This document shows, in pieces, positions 45,240 through 56,728 of a stretch of DNA of 64,000 bases (position 1 is the first letter of the stretch; each line of letters opens with the position of its first letter). The DNA is from Turritopsis dohrnii (taxonomy: Eukaryota; Cnidaria; Hydrozoa; Anthoathecata; Oceaniidae): NCBI GenBank assembly GCA_027922465.2, contig BQMF02000305.1, positions 1 to 64,000 on the forward strand, read 5' to 3'. The position numbers and the translations under genes are program-made. Below the pieces are notes generated by a model, which did not search any database, was not told the origin of the DNA, and saw nothing but the letters and a program-made list of their open reading frames with translations.

Positions 45240-46975
45240 TTACGAATCGACGCGGCGAATTTTTTTTCCTTACACCGTCCGCAGCATCATTAATTGTCCG
45301 CAGTATCATTTTAAACGTCCGCAGTATCAGCCAAAAGTCGGTCTTGAAGAAACAAATATGGTACCCCAATTGCGGTGGTGCGAGTCTGACTTTAAGAAAT
45401 GAAAGAAGTTTATAAAGTATGGATGGATGATCATGAAGGAGAGGTCGCGGCATCATTTGCTCTTTTATGTATTTGTTAGTAATTCATTTTTAGTTGTTAT
45501 TCTGCATGAAAATTGCAAGGAAACCTTTGTTTTGTTTTGATGATGATGAGTAATTTGTATGCTCATGGTGTTTATATTACATGATCTCATTATTATCACA
45601 CATAAAATCATGATTGTGTTTTTTTAAAGAAAATAATGAGTTAGTGCTTGGCAAATATTTCGCTCAAGGTTCATTGATGTTGAAAACACAGCTGAACTCC
45701 TAGCAGTTGTTGAAGACATACTACCAATAATACAAAGAGATCAATATAAGCTTGTGAATGTTGCTGGCTCAGCCAAAGCATTCAAAGCAACTGTTGATTG
45801 TCATATTGAGTCAGAAACTGCATTCAGTTTTGGCTACCAGGAAAAAATAATGAAACCGTCAGAAGAGGAACACCAAAATATCTGAATGAAAAAAGTCTTT
45901 ATGAGAATTATGTTTATTAAAGATGTCACCATATAATACTAGACATCACCCAACACGATGAGTGTTATGGAGAAACTGAAGCTTAATCCTAGTTAAAGAT
46001 AATAATAAACCTGACAATTCACTTTGCGGCTTTTCTCCTCATCGTTGTTGCTGCTTGCATATCTTATCATCAAATACAACACAATGATAATATGCTCAAA
46101 AGGAGGTTTTAACCACGAATCAATAAAACAGTGTTAAGGATACGAAATCCGTTACATACGTCAAAAAATTCAAAAAAACCCGGTTTTTTTCAGCAATAAG
46201 CTTTTTGGTGGTAAAGCTAGTTTTCAGATTTTTTTACAAGAAAGTGGCTTATTTCCAAGTAAAATTATCGATTGATCTTTCACGCATTTTGTGTAATTCA
46301 TTGAGTTACTCAACATGAGTTATTCACAATTGATAAGTCTTCTGTATATACAATTTGAGTTTTTTTGTTAAGTTGTTAATCTTCATTATGATCATGTTGA
46401 AGATGTGATCTTTTGCAAAACTTAGTAGTTTTGTAAAAGAAGTCGCTTTTGTGAAAAGCCTTCTAACTTTTTACTAGTACAGAATTTTCTATGTATGAAA
46501 TAATCTTAGCATTAGCAATAAAATTTCTCAACAGAAAAACTAAATATTAAACTAGTATAGTTTTTAGTGGTTCAAACGATAACAAACAAAAACAAAATTA
46601 TAAAAGAACCTGGTCAGCCAATATTCGCAAGTACACAAACAACTGCTTTGACAAAAAACGAAACAAGAGTGATAAAATCGTGTTTCAGCCTCAAAATCGA
46701 TATTTTCTGATGCCATATTTATTTCGATGAAAAAGTTTTAAAATTTTCAACTGAGAGCGTAAAATTTTAAGAAGGAGAACTGAAACGTGTGCTCTAGTGA
46801 AAAGGTTGACCGAAAAGTTTTCTTCGCACGTGAATCTGAACGATTTGTTTACATTCGCACTACCGGCAGACGAGAAAACCATCATGATACTGCGGACGTT
46901 TAAAATGATACTGTTGACGATTAATGATGCTGCGGACGGTGTAAGGAAAAAAAATTCGCATCGACGCGAAACGAC
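45240..46975. mobile_element. 1.7 kb element with ~85 bp terminal inverted repeats
   Basis: The left arm (about 45247-45330) and right arm (about 46886-46966) are inverse copies sharing ccttacaccgtccgcagcat and three GTCCGCAGTATCA-type blocks. The interior has no intact transposase but carries a coding fragment at 45630-45884. No target duplication was resolved; superfamily unknown. Confidence 0.7.
45630..45884 (+). pseudogene. Unidentified coding fragment inside the 45-47 kb element
   Basis: After a possible acceptor (tttttttaaag) the frame reads NNELVLGKYFAQ, then, with a frame change, RFIDVENTAELLAVV and KLVNVAGSAKAFKATVDC up to a stop at 45884. The composition looks protein-like, but I do not recognise it. 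It may be a captured host exon or the remains of the element's own protein. Confidence 0.4.
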
Positions 46976-47380
46976 ATCGTCATACTACTAAGCGCAAAAT
47001 ATAAGAAAGAATCAATGGAACTCGGTAAACAAATTAACAGGATCATTTACACGAAGCTATTTTTCTATAGATTTCTAGGAAATTATATACAACTGAGTAG
47101 AGTTGAATTTTTCACTACGGTCATTTTCACTAAGTGATTTGCAACTTCACATTAACAAATGAAATAAGCTTGCAAAAGTAGTGATGTTTCTTTTGATACA
47201 AGAAAAGGCTTTAACTCTCAGAAGTAACTTTTTAGCTGAACAGTTTTCAAAACAATTATCACAAGTGCTTGATTTTTTCGTGTAACAGGCTCGTCGATTT
47301 TACGAATCTACTCACAAGTCACCTTGATAGGGCTACTTAACTGGTACCACTAATCGTATGTAATTTGTCATATGACAGTC
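46976..47380. other. Intergenic, 3' side of MFS gene
   Basis: No feature recognised other than ordinary AT-rich sequence. Confidence 0.3.
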
Positions 47381-48688
47381 TTAAATAATAATTCTTGGGT
47401 TCATCAAATATGATCGTTTTATAATAAGTGCAATAATAAAAAATGAAACGATTGACAAGGATAAATAATAAGAAAACACTGTGAAATATTTCAAAAAAAC
47501 TGCTCCATAAAATGATCCCAATAAATATCCCAAAAATAGATAAAATCTCCTTAAGGATTCAAAAAATGCTTGGTAAGACGAACTAACCATCTTTGCACTG
47601 AGGATTTGCATAAACACAAGTTCACCAAGCAGAAACAACGAAAAACATGCCACCATAAGTAGTACCAGGAACAGCATCAGATATTTGTTTAAGTTTGGAA
47701 AAAGGACTAACACAAGATATGAGTTGAACAAAACAATGAGTGCAGATAGGGTCATTAAACCCAACATGAAGACCATTTTTCCTTGAAATTTCAATTTACT
47801 GATGAAGAGAAGAAACAGGAAGCTAAAAACGCTGTTAAACAATAATAACAAATTTAATTCCCTATATGTCCAGTTTAAATGTTCAACCAATAAAAGTGGC
47901 AGTGATCGAGTAATTGCAATTTCAAATGTTCCTGTGCATAATGCAAATCCAAACCCAATTAATGCATTTGAATTTGTATATAGCTTAACAAGGGCCTTGT
48001 ACCATGGCAACACTTCCGTCTTCTTTTCTTTTTCCTTCAGTCTGATTTGTTCTTTTAAGTCAAACTCCTTGGAAAGATCATACGAAGATATGTAAACAAA
48101 AACTTGCAAAAACACAAGAAGGGTAAATAATTGTACCCCTATTATATTGGAGTAAGTGACACGAATCCAGCCAATCCAAAAGTCGGTATTAATGAAACCG
48201 ATGCCAAGTACTGGTCCCATTGCATATCCAAATGTGTAAAATGCATTTAATAATGGGATCTGCTTTGGAACCTTATTAGGCTCGTATGACCGCGCAACTT
48301 CAGCTAAAGCTAAAGATACTGTCACATAGTTAAAGCCTATGAAAAACCTTCCAAGGACTGGAGCCATAGGAGGATTTGGAATCATGTAGAGAACAGTGCC
48401 AACCATAGTAAGAAAATTTAAAAAACCCATGGTCATTGTCATTCTTCTATTTTTATCTGTCACCCATCCAAATATTGGAAGAATTATCAAAACTGGAACG
48501 AAGCAAGCTGCCGTTAAAAGACCATAATAAAAATCATCGTTACCGGTATTCATAATTTCAACGTATAGCCATGATGTTGCTAGCGTTCCGTTAACTTCTA
48601 CGCCTGTCATAAAATATTGCATTGCGTAAACCCAGAAAGTGAGTGTTCGTTTTCTTTTCCATGTTTGAAGTTTAGGTGGAGACAACAT
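47381..48688 (-). CDS. Major facilitator superfamily transporter
   Basis: A single-exon frame of 435 residues with about 12 hydrophobic segments in two groups of six, split by a charged cytoplasmic loop (KEQIRLKEKEKKTEV, about residues 208-222). The MFS motif A between TM2 and TM3 is GWVTDKNRR (74-82). TM5 is glycine-rich (FGYAMGPVLGIGF). The layout is closest to the MFSD8-like or related lysosomal/SPX-type transporters, but substrate and membrane cannot be named from sequence. The start Met at 48688 precedes a short basic cytoplasmic N-terminus (KLQTWKRKRT), which is normal for the family. No damage is seen. No intron, like the other host genes in this window. Confidence 0.85.
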   Translation of the reverse strand: MLSPPKLQTWKRKRTLTFWVYAMQYFMTGVEVNGTLATSWLYVEIMNTGNDDFYYGLLTAACFVPVLIILPIFGWVTDKNRRMTMTMGFLNFLTMVGTVLYMIPNPPMAPVLGRFFIGFNYVTVSLALAEVARSYEPNKVPKQIPLLNAFYTFGYAMGPVLGIGFINTDFWIGWIRVTYSNIIGVQLFTLLVFLQVFVYISSYDLSKEFDLKEQIRLKEKEKKTEVLPWYKALVKLYTNSNALIGFGFALCTGTFEIAITRSLPLLLVEHLNWTYRELNLLLLFNSVFSFLFLLFISKLKFQGKMVFMLGLMTLSALIVLFNSYLVLVLFPNLNKYLMLFLVLLMVACFSLFLLGELVFMQILSAKMVSSSYQAFFESLRRFYLFLGYLLGSFYGAVFLKYFTVFSYYLSLSIVSFFIIALIIKRSYLMNPRIII

Positions 48689-48986
48689 AAGTTCAAATCT
48701 CTTTTACTGTCCACTTTCAGATAATTTCAAATGAACATGTATTGCTGATAATTAAATATGGAGATCATTGTTTTTAAACAATAGTGTACTTGCCACTGTA
48801 ATTGCTCGATACTCTAATATAAACCCATAAATCATTCATTTTAATTAGAAAGTTCGAATTCGAATTTTCACCAGTACAAGCGGTTTTTAAGATTCAAGGG
48901 TTTTAAAAACATATATTTTAAATAATTTGTTTCAAAACCTTTGTAGTAAATAGCATTTATTTAAACTGTCACAATCATTAGCTCCT
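48689..48986. other. 5' flank of MFS gene
   Basis: No additional feature recognised; it contains the presumed promoter. Confidence 0.3.
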
Positions 48987-48989
48987 TAA

Positions 48990-49670
48990 AGCTTGGTTTC
49001 CACCACGGAGGTGAGTTAACTTGAGTTAACTTGAAGCTGGTTTAATTTTCTAAGTTTTTTGTTTACATAAGCCTAATTTAGTATGCATAGTTCCCACTAC
49101 GAACACGTGACTTATTTTAACCTGTTCAATTTAACGCAAGATGTTCAATGACAACAGTAGCTCTGATGATGAATTAGAAAGAACTTCAGTAAATAAAACG
49201 CGAAAGGTACACGCCATCTTCAGAGTCAAGACCTTCTGAAAGTTCTTTCCATGAGTTCTGTACAACGTCTTTCTCTTTGCATGCCTTAGTCGTTTTGTCA
49301 TTATAAATTAGGATACATCTTCACCTTTTAACCGTTCTTCCACAATCAAAGTTAAAATAATCGCCATATTTATCTTCCACTGCGCTCACTACGCTCGTAG
49401 AATTAACTTCTTCATTGAAAACATTTTCTTCAACACTTGAGAAACATGCTTCAAATAGTCGAAATCCTTTGATGTTTTTCTATGGTTAACTTAATCTTGG
49501 AAATGAAAAGTTTTGTTTCCAAGATCAAGTTAACTCATGGTTGAATTTGAGAAAAAACATGAGTTAAAATTTTTGAGCTGGTTCTGAAGATGTTTCAACT
49601 TGAATTAATTTTCTAAACCGCGAATTTTAGCTCAAGTTAACTCAAGTTAACTCATAGTGGAAACCAAGCT
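48990..49670. mobile_element. PIF/Harbinger-like non-autonomous element, 681 bp
   Basis: Perfect AGCTTGGTTTCCAC terminal inverted repeats are followed by gttaacttgagttaacttga blocks on both sides. Flanks are TAA (48987-48989 and 49671-49673), the TWA-type duplication of PIF/Harbinger. At 49141 an ATG opens MFNDNSSSDDELERTS, which may be the remnant of a Harbinger-encoded protein start. Confidence 0.75.
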
Positions 49671-49673
49671 TAA

Positions 49674-49894
49674 TGGTTAATAAAAGTAAGTTTTCACGTG
49701 TGATTATTCTTTTGTTTATTAAGAACTTACTGCGGTGTTATTGAACACACTAAAATTAATATCACATCATAAAATTAAAAATTGTGAGACGTGGACTTCT
49801 ACAAAATTTTGTACATTCTGTGAGCAATGTTTAGTTTCTACTTAAAACAAAAAGTTTTCTCTGCTGAGATCCAGAGTCTATCAGAGTTGAGAAC
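49674..49894. other. Short intergenic stretch
   Basis: No feature recognised. Confidence 0.3.
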
Positions 49895-50280
49895 AAAAAA
49901 TTTCTAACGTTCGACAGCCGTGCCAAAAGTATAGCCGGAAAGCCGTCTTGTGACCAATTTATTCCTGTAAACTCGTTTAAATGCCGTCGTGCCTGTATAT
50001 TCGTTAGACAGTCACTGGACCAGAACACCTGTGAGAACTTCCTTGAGTATTATACGTCGGTAAAACATAATATCGGGACTAGAAACGTGGATTTTTCACT
50101 GAAACTTCCTAAAGTAAGGACTGAATTTGCCAGGAAGTCAGCTTTCTTTATGGGATCAAAAATATATAATGATCTCCCGGCTAATGTTCGCAAAGCTGAA
50201 TCTTTTAAAGATTTTTGCAGGAGGTTGAATAACCATTTTGTGTGGACTGTGACGAAAGTCCTTGATACCAAGTTTTTCTT
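49895..50280 (+). pseudogene. LINE reverse transcriptase C-terminal fragment
   Basis: Open plus-strand frame reading FDSRAKSIAGKPSCDQF, then CRRACIFVRQSL, TRNVDFSLKLPKVRTEFARK, then FFMGSKIYNDLPANVRKAES and FCRRLNNHF. This pattern (RTEFARKS...G.KIYNDLP..VR) is typical of the last ~100 residues of invertebrate LINE ORF2 proteins. The upstream catalytic domain is absent, so this is a 5'-truncated insertion. A T-rich tract follows at 50385-50420. Confidence 0.75.
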
Positions 50281-50931
50281 TTGTGTGTGTATGTGTATTT
50301 TCTTATTCTTATCTTTGCCAGTGCGTGTGTCCACAATTTTTATCACAATTATCATTCTAGCATACCGGTATTCGTTTCGTATACTTTTTTTTTTTTTTTT
50401 TTTGATTTTTTTTCTTTTTTAATGCAGGACTCATATTGATAACAGCATTTATTTGTTGAAGTGACAATCCTGTAAACAAATATTCGTTTAAAAAAAACAA
50501 AAAAAAAAGTAAAATTGTTGACGCAGCAAATAATCTTAGACAAAATGAAAGTTTTATTCGTCGCTCTTTATTAAATGACAGCAAGAGCAAATTGCAGTGT
50601 TCAGAGAAACGGGGGATATGTTGAGACAGCTTAAAATTTTGTTTTTAATAACTCTTGTGTATTACAGCCACAAAATCGCAAAATCGCTAAAATCTGATGT
50701 ATGTGTAAAAAGTTATAAGTTGTTAAAATCTCAGATCGAAGTTCTCTGGGACAGACTGTACAGTGTGTCTCAAAACTTTTGGCGTCAAAAGTTTTCATCG
50801 CATTTTTGAAGAAAATATCCAATTAATCTTTATATATTTTATAACAAGGGAATCCCTAATTTTTGGTTTTTCTCGTGATGTAATTTTTGTATGAAATGGA
50901 AAAGTTGAAGAATAGAAAATTAAAAAATATA
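50281..50931. other. 3' part of LINE fragment and AT-rich intergenic DNA
   Basis: Contains homopolymer runs (T18 near 50385, A runs near 50490). No other feature supported. Confidence 0.35.
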
Positions 50932-52166
50932 ACCGCGTCGCGCGCCGCCCATGTCCACCTGCTCTGTATCACCCCACGGACCCCATTAAACAACATATTT
51001 CCTTATCAACGGCTACAACTTGTGTTCAGCCACAGGCACATTCGAAATCGCAATGTCGAAATCGAAATGCAGTCAGTTTTGTATCTTAACTTTTCTTCAG
51101 AGTGTCCCAGTGTTCCAAGTATTTTGTAATTTTGGTAGCCGGAAAAAAATACCTGCCTGAAATATTTGCACTTAAAACCAGCAATAAGCGAGAGACGTAT
51201 AATGGGAGGACTGAGATTTCTAATGGCTCCTGGACTGTTCTAACTTCCTAAAGCTTGTTTGCACATGAAGACAAATACGTTCCTTGTGTTTCAAATCTTG
51301 CATGTTCCAAACTCAGCCGTTCATTGTCGTGATTGCATTTAAAATGTCAGCAAACTTTTTGCTTTACACAATGCATTCTGAACGTGAACTTCACGTGGTT
51401 TTTATTTACGATTTCAAACCAATCAAATGTCAATTTAAACAATGCATCCAAAAAACTACATTCTATGATGTGCTATTTATATATTTTTTAGAACCAATCG
51501 ATTATCAGTTTAACAATACACATAGAGAGAAAAAACTTCAACTCATTATTGGCTTCTGTTTTATAAAACTTACGCGCTCTAACATGGGTGCTATCAAAAG
51601 TAGGGGGCAAATGGTTTCTCTTAAAAAATCACACAGGAGGAGAAAAAAGACACGTGCTAAATGAATGAAGTGAATAAAAAAACATGTTCGATCAGAAACG
51701 CAGTATAACCCTTAATATGCTTTTTAAAAGAAAAGCAAAAAAATATTTTGTTTCATGACACACCTTTTTCACCTATCGGGCAAGGAAAGCTTCGGTTTTT
51801 AAACATTTTGATTGCTCGAAAAGAAAGTTTAGCCGTCTCACACAGTCAGGCAAGCGTTAGGATAAAACACTGGCAAACCGAACACACTACCGTGTTATGC
51901 CACTGCTGCTGGTTGTCTAAAATGTTTAATCAGTTGGTTTCTTTATATCTAGTCCCTGTATTGTTTTCAAAGCCAAGTCAACGGGGGCCCTTGGAATATA
52001 ACAATATCCAGCCAAAAAAGTCACGTTCGATTGGGGATGCAATGTATTAATTTCGCACTGACCTCGCACACAAAACAAGAAACAATTCTCTCACAACTCA
52101 ATCTACCATTTTGCGTGACAGACAAACAAAGAGGCAGACAGACAGACAGAAAATCGGCTATTAATA
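50932..52166 (+). repeat. ~873 bp repeat family, copy C (diverged, longer)
   Basis: Begins cgtcgcgcgccgcccatg and ends gaaaatcggctattaatata, matching copies A and B at 36.5-38.2 kb. The small frame reads MGAIKSRGQMVSLKK (51584 on), changed from copy A. An extra ~350 bp (51120-51500) is present. The 3' end directly abuts a mariner-like palindrome. Confidence 0.7.
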
Positions 52167-52489
52167 TAGTGTGTTTTGGAATGTTGGAAATGGAAATTTT
52201 AAAGCTTTTTAAATGAATATACCGAATTTCAAAATAATTTTACACCATTGGAAAGCCATTTTCAAGTTCTTTAGGATAGTATGTTTTTGTGAAAAATGAA
52301 AAAGTGGTTTTTGAAAAAATAAGGAAAATATCTTGGAAAAATGTAATTAAATTTTTAATGGTCGATTAACACTATCCGAAAGAACTTAAAAATGGCTTTC
52401 CATCGATGTAAAAAGTATTTTGAAATTCGGTATATTCATTTAAAAAAACAGCTTTAAAATTTCCATTTCCAACATTATGAAACACACTG
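52167..52489. mobile_element. Mariner-like palindromic MITE, 323 bp
   Basis: TA-flanked (52165-52166, 52490-52491). The two halves are long inverse copies: tggaaatggaaattttaaag on the left and ctttaaaatttccatttcca on the right, continuing through gaatataccgaatttcaaaa. Ends (T/C)AGTGTGTTT fit mariner-type termini. Confidence 0.8.
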
Positions 52490-52854
52490 TAAAAAGAAGT
52501 ATGGAAAAACTCATAATATTTTAACGATCAATTAAGACATAAAGTTAACAACCGTTTCTTTATTGTGTAAAGGTGCAAAATCTTTTATGCCGTTATGTGA
52601 CAACTGAGACTATCAATTAAAGTGATTGCTCACGTAAAATGTTTTCAAACGTGCGTGACATTGGCTTTGTAAAAGTTAAAGCGATAAAAAATTGTTACAT
52701 AAATGTTTATGTATTCGGAAATTGATCTTATTGTCAAACATCTAAATTGATCGTTAAGAAATCAATGAGATTTTCCAAACTTATTTTTCGATTTTCTTTT
52801 TTTCTACTTTTCCATTTCCTACAAAAATTACATCACGAGAAAGACCAAAAGAGG

Positions 52855-53025
52855 GTATGCATCTACCGGTTTCAAACCATCAAACTTCTCAGTGAAAACT
52901 CTGTTAAAAGCGTTTGGAAGAACGAGACATCACTTGGCCAAAACCTCACCCTCCCAAACAAATTTAACAAGGTTTTGACCGTAAAGATTAGCTGGTTTGA
53001 AACCGGTAGATGCATATACAGAAAA
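52855..53025. mobile_element. Short palindromic element with TATGCATCTACCGG ends
   Basis: tatgcatctaccggtttcaa near 52856 is matched by its inverse (ttgaaaccggtagatgcata) near 52997-53016. About 160 bp in all, non-coding. Confidence 0.65.
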
Positions 53026-53362
53026 CATAAGAATTCCATCGATATAAAATTTATAAAAAAAAATAGAACTGACGTAAAATTCAATAGATTTTTACATACA
53101 ATAGAGCGACTACGACGATAAAATATCAAAAATTTTTTATATTTTGTTGTCGTAAACGACAGGCGTTTATGACGATTACGACGATTACAAAAGTGTTCGC
53201 ATTAGTGTTCGATTACACTAAATTTTAATCGCCGTAATCGTCAAGTTTGAACCAGGCTTAAATACGTATTGAGTTCTATTTTCATAGAGTGCCTTTGATT
53301 TTTAATTTAATTCAGGAGCGTAGAGATCATTCATAAATTGTGGAGGAGAGTTCAGTCATTCC

Positions 53363-54146
53363 CAGTAAGCACAAAGACGTTGTTTCGACGTTGTTTCGAC
53401 GCCGCATTCCATCGTCGCTTGACGGTCGTTTAATGGTCGAAATGGAAACACCAATGTCGGATTTTGACGTCAAAGCGACGATTAAAAATAACCAAAAATG
53501 ACGTTGTACGGATGTTGTGCAACGGTCAAATGACCGAAAACGACGTTGCATTGACGTTGTAGCATGGTAAAATTACTGACGAAGGGTAATGACAGCAAAT
53601 GAAAAGTCACCAGCGGGAATCGAACCCCGACCTCTCGCATGAAATCTGAGAGTGATAACCACTACACTACGGCACTACATGCTTTTAAAACATCGCTTTA
53701 AACTGTTTGCAAAGTACAGTTCACAAATCATATTTTTACATTTCTTTCTTAATCTTGGATTATATTAATTAAATCAGGCATTCTTCTACCCTTTGATACA
53801 AATGAATAAAGGAAGACACATTTGTCATGGTTTTCAAGATAATTACCTCACGAACTAAATTACATAAAGAATACCGGAATATAAAATACAACATTCTTTT
53901 GGCGTCGAAAGGACGTCAGAATTGACTGTAGATAAATAAATGATTTAAATAGCATAAAATTACAGTTTATGCCACTCTAGTCACGACATAAGCTTTCAAC
54001 AATTGTAGGATTTTGAAATGTTTTTTCAGGTCGCAATTATTTGTGACCAACCCCGACGTTTTCTAGACGTCGCTTAATGGTCGTTTTTGGTTGCGACCAA
54101 TCTCGACGTTATTTTTTGACGTTGTATTGACGTCGTGTGTTAACTG
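53363..54146. mobile_element. GACGTTG-rich inverted-repeat element
   Basis: Left CAGTAAGCACAAAGACGTTG and the reverse complement of the right end (CAGTTAACACACGACGTCAA) are similar. Many GACGTTG/AATGGTCG blocks occur near both ends (53370-53570, 54045-54135). The interior contains a tRNA-like sequence. Non-coding; superfamily not determined. Confidence 0.55.
53611..53676 (-). other. tRNA-like sequence / tRNA-derived SINE head
   Basis: The minus strand contains an A-box-like tagtgtagtggttatca and a perfect B-box-like ggttcgattcc with a plausible T arm (cgggg...tcccg). The anticodon arm has a ctctc/gagag stem but an oversized loop (~11 nt), and the acceptor stem does not pair. It is therefore a pseudo-tRNA or SINE-type RNA polymerase III promoter, not a functional tRNA. 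Confidence 0.6.
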
Positions 54147-54429
54147 TGTTGAAAACTCATCCGGAATCAAGCAAAAGATTGATTGTTTCCCTACTGTAAC
54201 ATCCTAGCATGATCACTGAAAATTTCCATGTAAAATGCTGTGAAAAATATGTTGTAGTTGCCATATTTATGTCCTTTCAAAATCGCTTTCATAAAGGATT
54301 AGGACTATATTCGATGATAACAAGTTATAGTATCATGGAAGTATTTAGAGGTATTGTGTGTAATTATACGACATATTTTTCAGCAATCTCTATGGAGTAT
54401 CCATTCACCGTGCGTGACTGAATGTACCA

Positions 54430-54641
54430 CAGCGCCGAGTCCACCAATGTGATGTGAAGCAAATTGGGTGGATGATACATCAGATGTTGCAGACCATTAT
54501 ATAAGCCTGCGTCACTCATCGGAATGTCAAATATTTCGCAAACTCTAACCTATGCCTTGCCCCCTCCTAGGAGCAGATGCAGTAGCAACTGAGTGTCGCC
54601 AGCATGTAAAACCAAATAAATAAATAAATAAATAAATAAAT
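54430..54641 (+). repeat. Probable non-LTR 3' tail with (AAAT)n
   Basis: A less AT-rich segment ending gtaaaaccaaataaataaat repeats (54613-54641) is typical of the 3' UTR and tail of LINE insertions. No coding part of the LINE is recognised here. Confidence 0.45.
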
Positions 54642-55619
54642 CAGCCTTCTAAAGTAGCAAGATACTAAAAACTCAATATGCCTGAGTAGAAGGATTAATG
54701 ACATTTAGTAAAATAAAGACATTAAAATTCAGAAAGAAAGTAAACAATGAGGTGCATATTTTACTGCTGACATGGGGCTACTCCTCATTTGGGTAACTGT
54801 TTATGAATTGAAAACATGATTGCGATAAATGCAAGCCGTGTAGTTAATTGTTTTTCGATTAATATTTGATTCGCGGAAGGTCAAGTACCGCCTGACGCGA
54901 CGTCATAGTTTTAGGGAAGGTTTGAAATGAAATAGTTCAAAAATTTGTGTACCATTCAAAAGGGAATGAAAATTCGATACGAAAGGTATTGAAAACAAAA
55001 TCTGAAATTCCCTTCTTTTCGACCATCCTTCACAAAAGATTTCAGGTAGTCTCTTTTCTTCCCACGAAATTAACATTGTTAACGTGCCTGCCTGGCTTGA
55101 GTGGATGACATATACAACATTGGATTTCGGTGGCTTACATATGACTTTCAGAGTTATCATTTCCAATAGTGGTACCTCAATACTTTTTGTAAAGGACTGT
55201 ACAAAAGAAGGGAATCTCAGATTTTCAGAATTTCAGATTTGGTTTAAGCCTTCCCTTAAACTTAGTATTTTGCATAACGATTTCTAATCTAACTTTACAA
55301 TTTCCATTGCATATATACAGTGCAACATCTACTACTCTACGAAATGGTCGATGATTGGAGGCGGTTGCAAAGCAGAAGTTTTTTCTAAAAGTATGGACAA
55401 TCGTCAAAGGTTATGCTAATACCCTCCTCTTGACGCTTGATGCTATTCTTAGCCAATTGAGATTTATCGGGTAGTTCACACTAAAAAAGACCGATGATAC
55501 GGTGTTCAAAATATACTTTAACTTGTATCTTATCAAACTTTCAGGTCATCTCTCAACCCAAGAGTTAACTGTTTCGACATTGACATTGCCGCATTTTCCA
55601 GCTATGCAAAAATGTTTGA
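54642..55619. other. Intergenic, no recognised gene
   Basis: Short frames only. A fragment near 55545-55620 (HLSTQELTVSTLTLPHF) may be coding but lacks clear splice borders. Confidence 0.3.
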
Positions 55620-55644
55620 TGGTATGTCTTGCTTTTTACTTTTA

Positions 55645-55792
55645 AAGCCAGTTGTTTCACGTGGAAAATCTCTGCAAGTGTTCGAGAAAAAAGAGTTATT
55701 CGTGGTGCTGGTTTTGGGTTAGAGATACAAGCAGTAAAATTATTAAAAGAACTTGTCGAAAAATACAAGGAGAGAAATAACAAGATTGCTGG
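55645..55792 (+). CDS. Possible isolated exon, unidentified
   Basis: The plus strand reads CFTWKISASVREKRVIRGAG, then EIQAVKLLKELVEKYKERNN, to a donor (gctG|gtaagt). An acceptor-like tacttttaaag lies near 55646. The composition looks coding, but no neighbouring exons were linked and I recognise no family. The opposite strand is also open here (55565-56104), so coding strand is not certain. Confidence 0.3.
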
Positions 55793-56354
55793 TAAGTGGT
55801 AATGAAATCTTTTTATGTTATAATACAATATTTTCATATGATAATTTTCTCTTTTATTTGCCCCATTGGTCGTTATAGGAGGTAGATAAGGCGCTCGGGA
55901 AGAATGAAAGCGGCCACAAGGTCGTTGATTGAAGGTGGTCGTTGTGGGGAATTTTCTTATGAGAGCTTGACTATAGTTTTGCCGTGACCAAAGGTTAGGG
56001 TCGTTGATGGGAGATGATTTTTGTGCTAAGGTGGTCGCTATTAGTGGCTGCACTGTTATTGCATCAAAGAAACATAAACACTTATCCATTTGTTTGACGT
56101 TCAAACAATGATGCCCTTTCTCCAGAGACCTGGATGGCTACACGTGATTCAAATGAATTTTGAGTTACCTTGGCATCAGAAACGTGATTTTATTGTTGGT
56201 GTTTTATGAGACAAAGATGTCTTTGTTTCCTTTAACTGTGTATGCGTACCCTTTTTTTACCTTTTCATGCTTAAAGAGAATCCAGTGTGCACGCATTATG
56301 TCCGCCGTTGGTTCGATGATTGCATGCTCTCACTCCTACAACCCTTAACATATT
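55793..56354. other. Intergenic, no recognised gene
   Basis: No supported feature. Confidence 0.3.
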
Positions 56355-56359
56355 GATAT

Positions 56360-56585
56360 TGGAAAGTTCACTTCTTTCTTTGCCTTTCCTTATATGTTTC
56401 GTTCATGATTTGGAAAGGTCCTTCAAGGTCAAGACAGTAAACACAATTAACACAAATCCCAGGTTTTTTAGTTCACGTGTTGATTGTGATAAGTTCAGTT
56501 CTTTCTTTGTCTTTCCTTACTTTTCGTATTCATGATTTAGGAAGGCCATTCCTAATTAATACAATTAACATTAAATATTGATACA
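56360..56585. repeat. Two-copy tandem duplication, ~130 bp period
   Basis: agttcacttctttctttgcc near 56364 and agttcagttctttctttgtc near 56494 begin two related units that continue through catgatttggaaagg / catgatttaggaagg and acaattaaca. Confidence 0.65.
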
Positions 56586-56728
56586 TATAACAGATACACA
56601 AACAGAATGTCCGAATGCCTCTTTGTGTCTATTTACTAAGTAAAAAGGTTAGTTCAAATTAAAAGTAACTTCACTATTGTTATAATTTTCTAATGCTGCA
56701 GAGATAATATTTCTTTCGTAAATGCTGA

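Noticed and set aside
53611..53676. Functional tRNA gene
   Set aside because: Acceptor stem does not pair and the anticodon loop is too large.
55565..56104. Minus-strand 179-codon frame
   Set aside because: Composition is poor (many short hydrophobic or Ser/Thr patches, no motif) and the plus strand shows a better exon candidate inside it.
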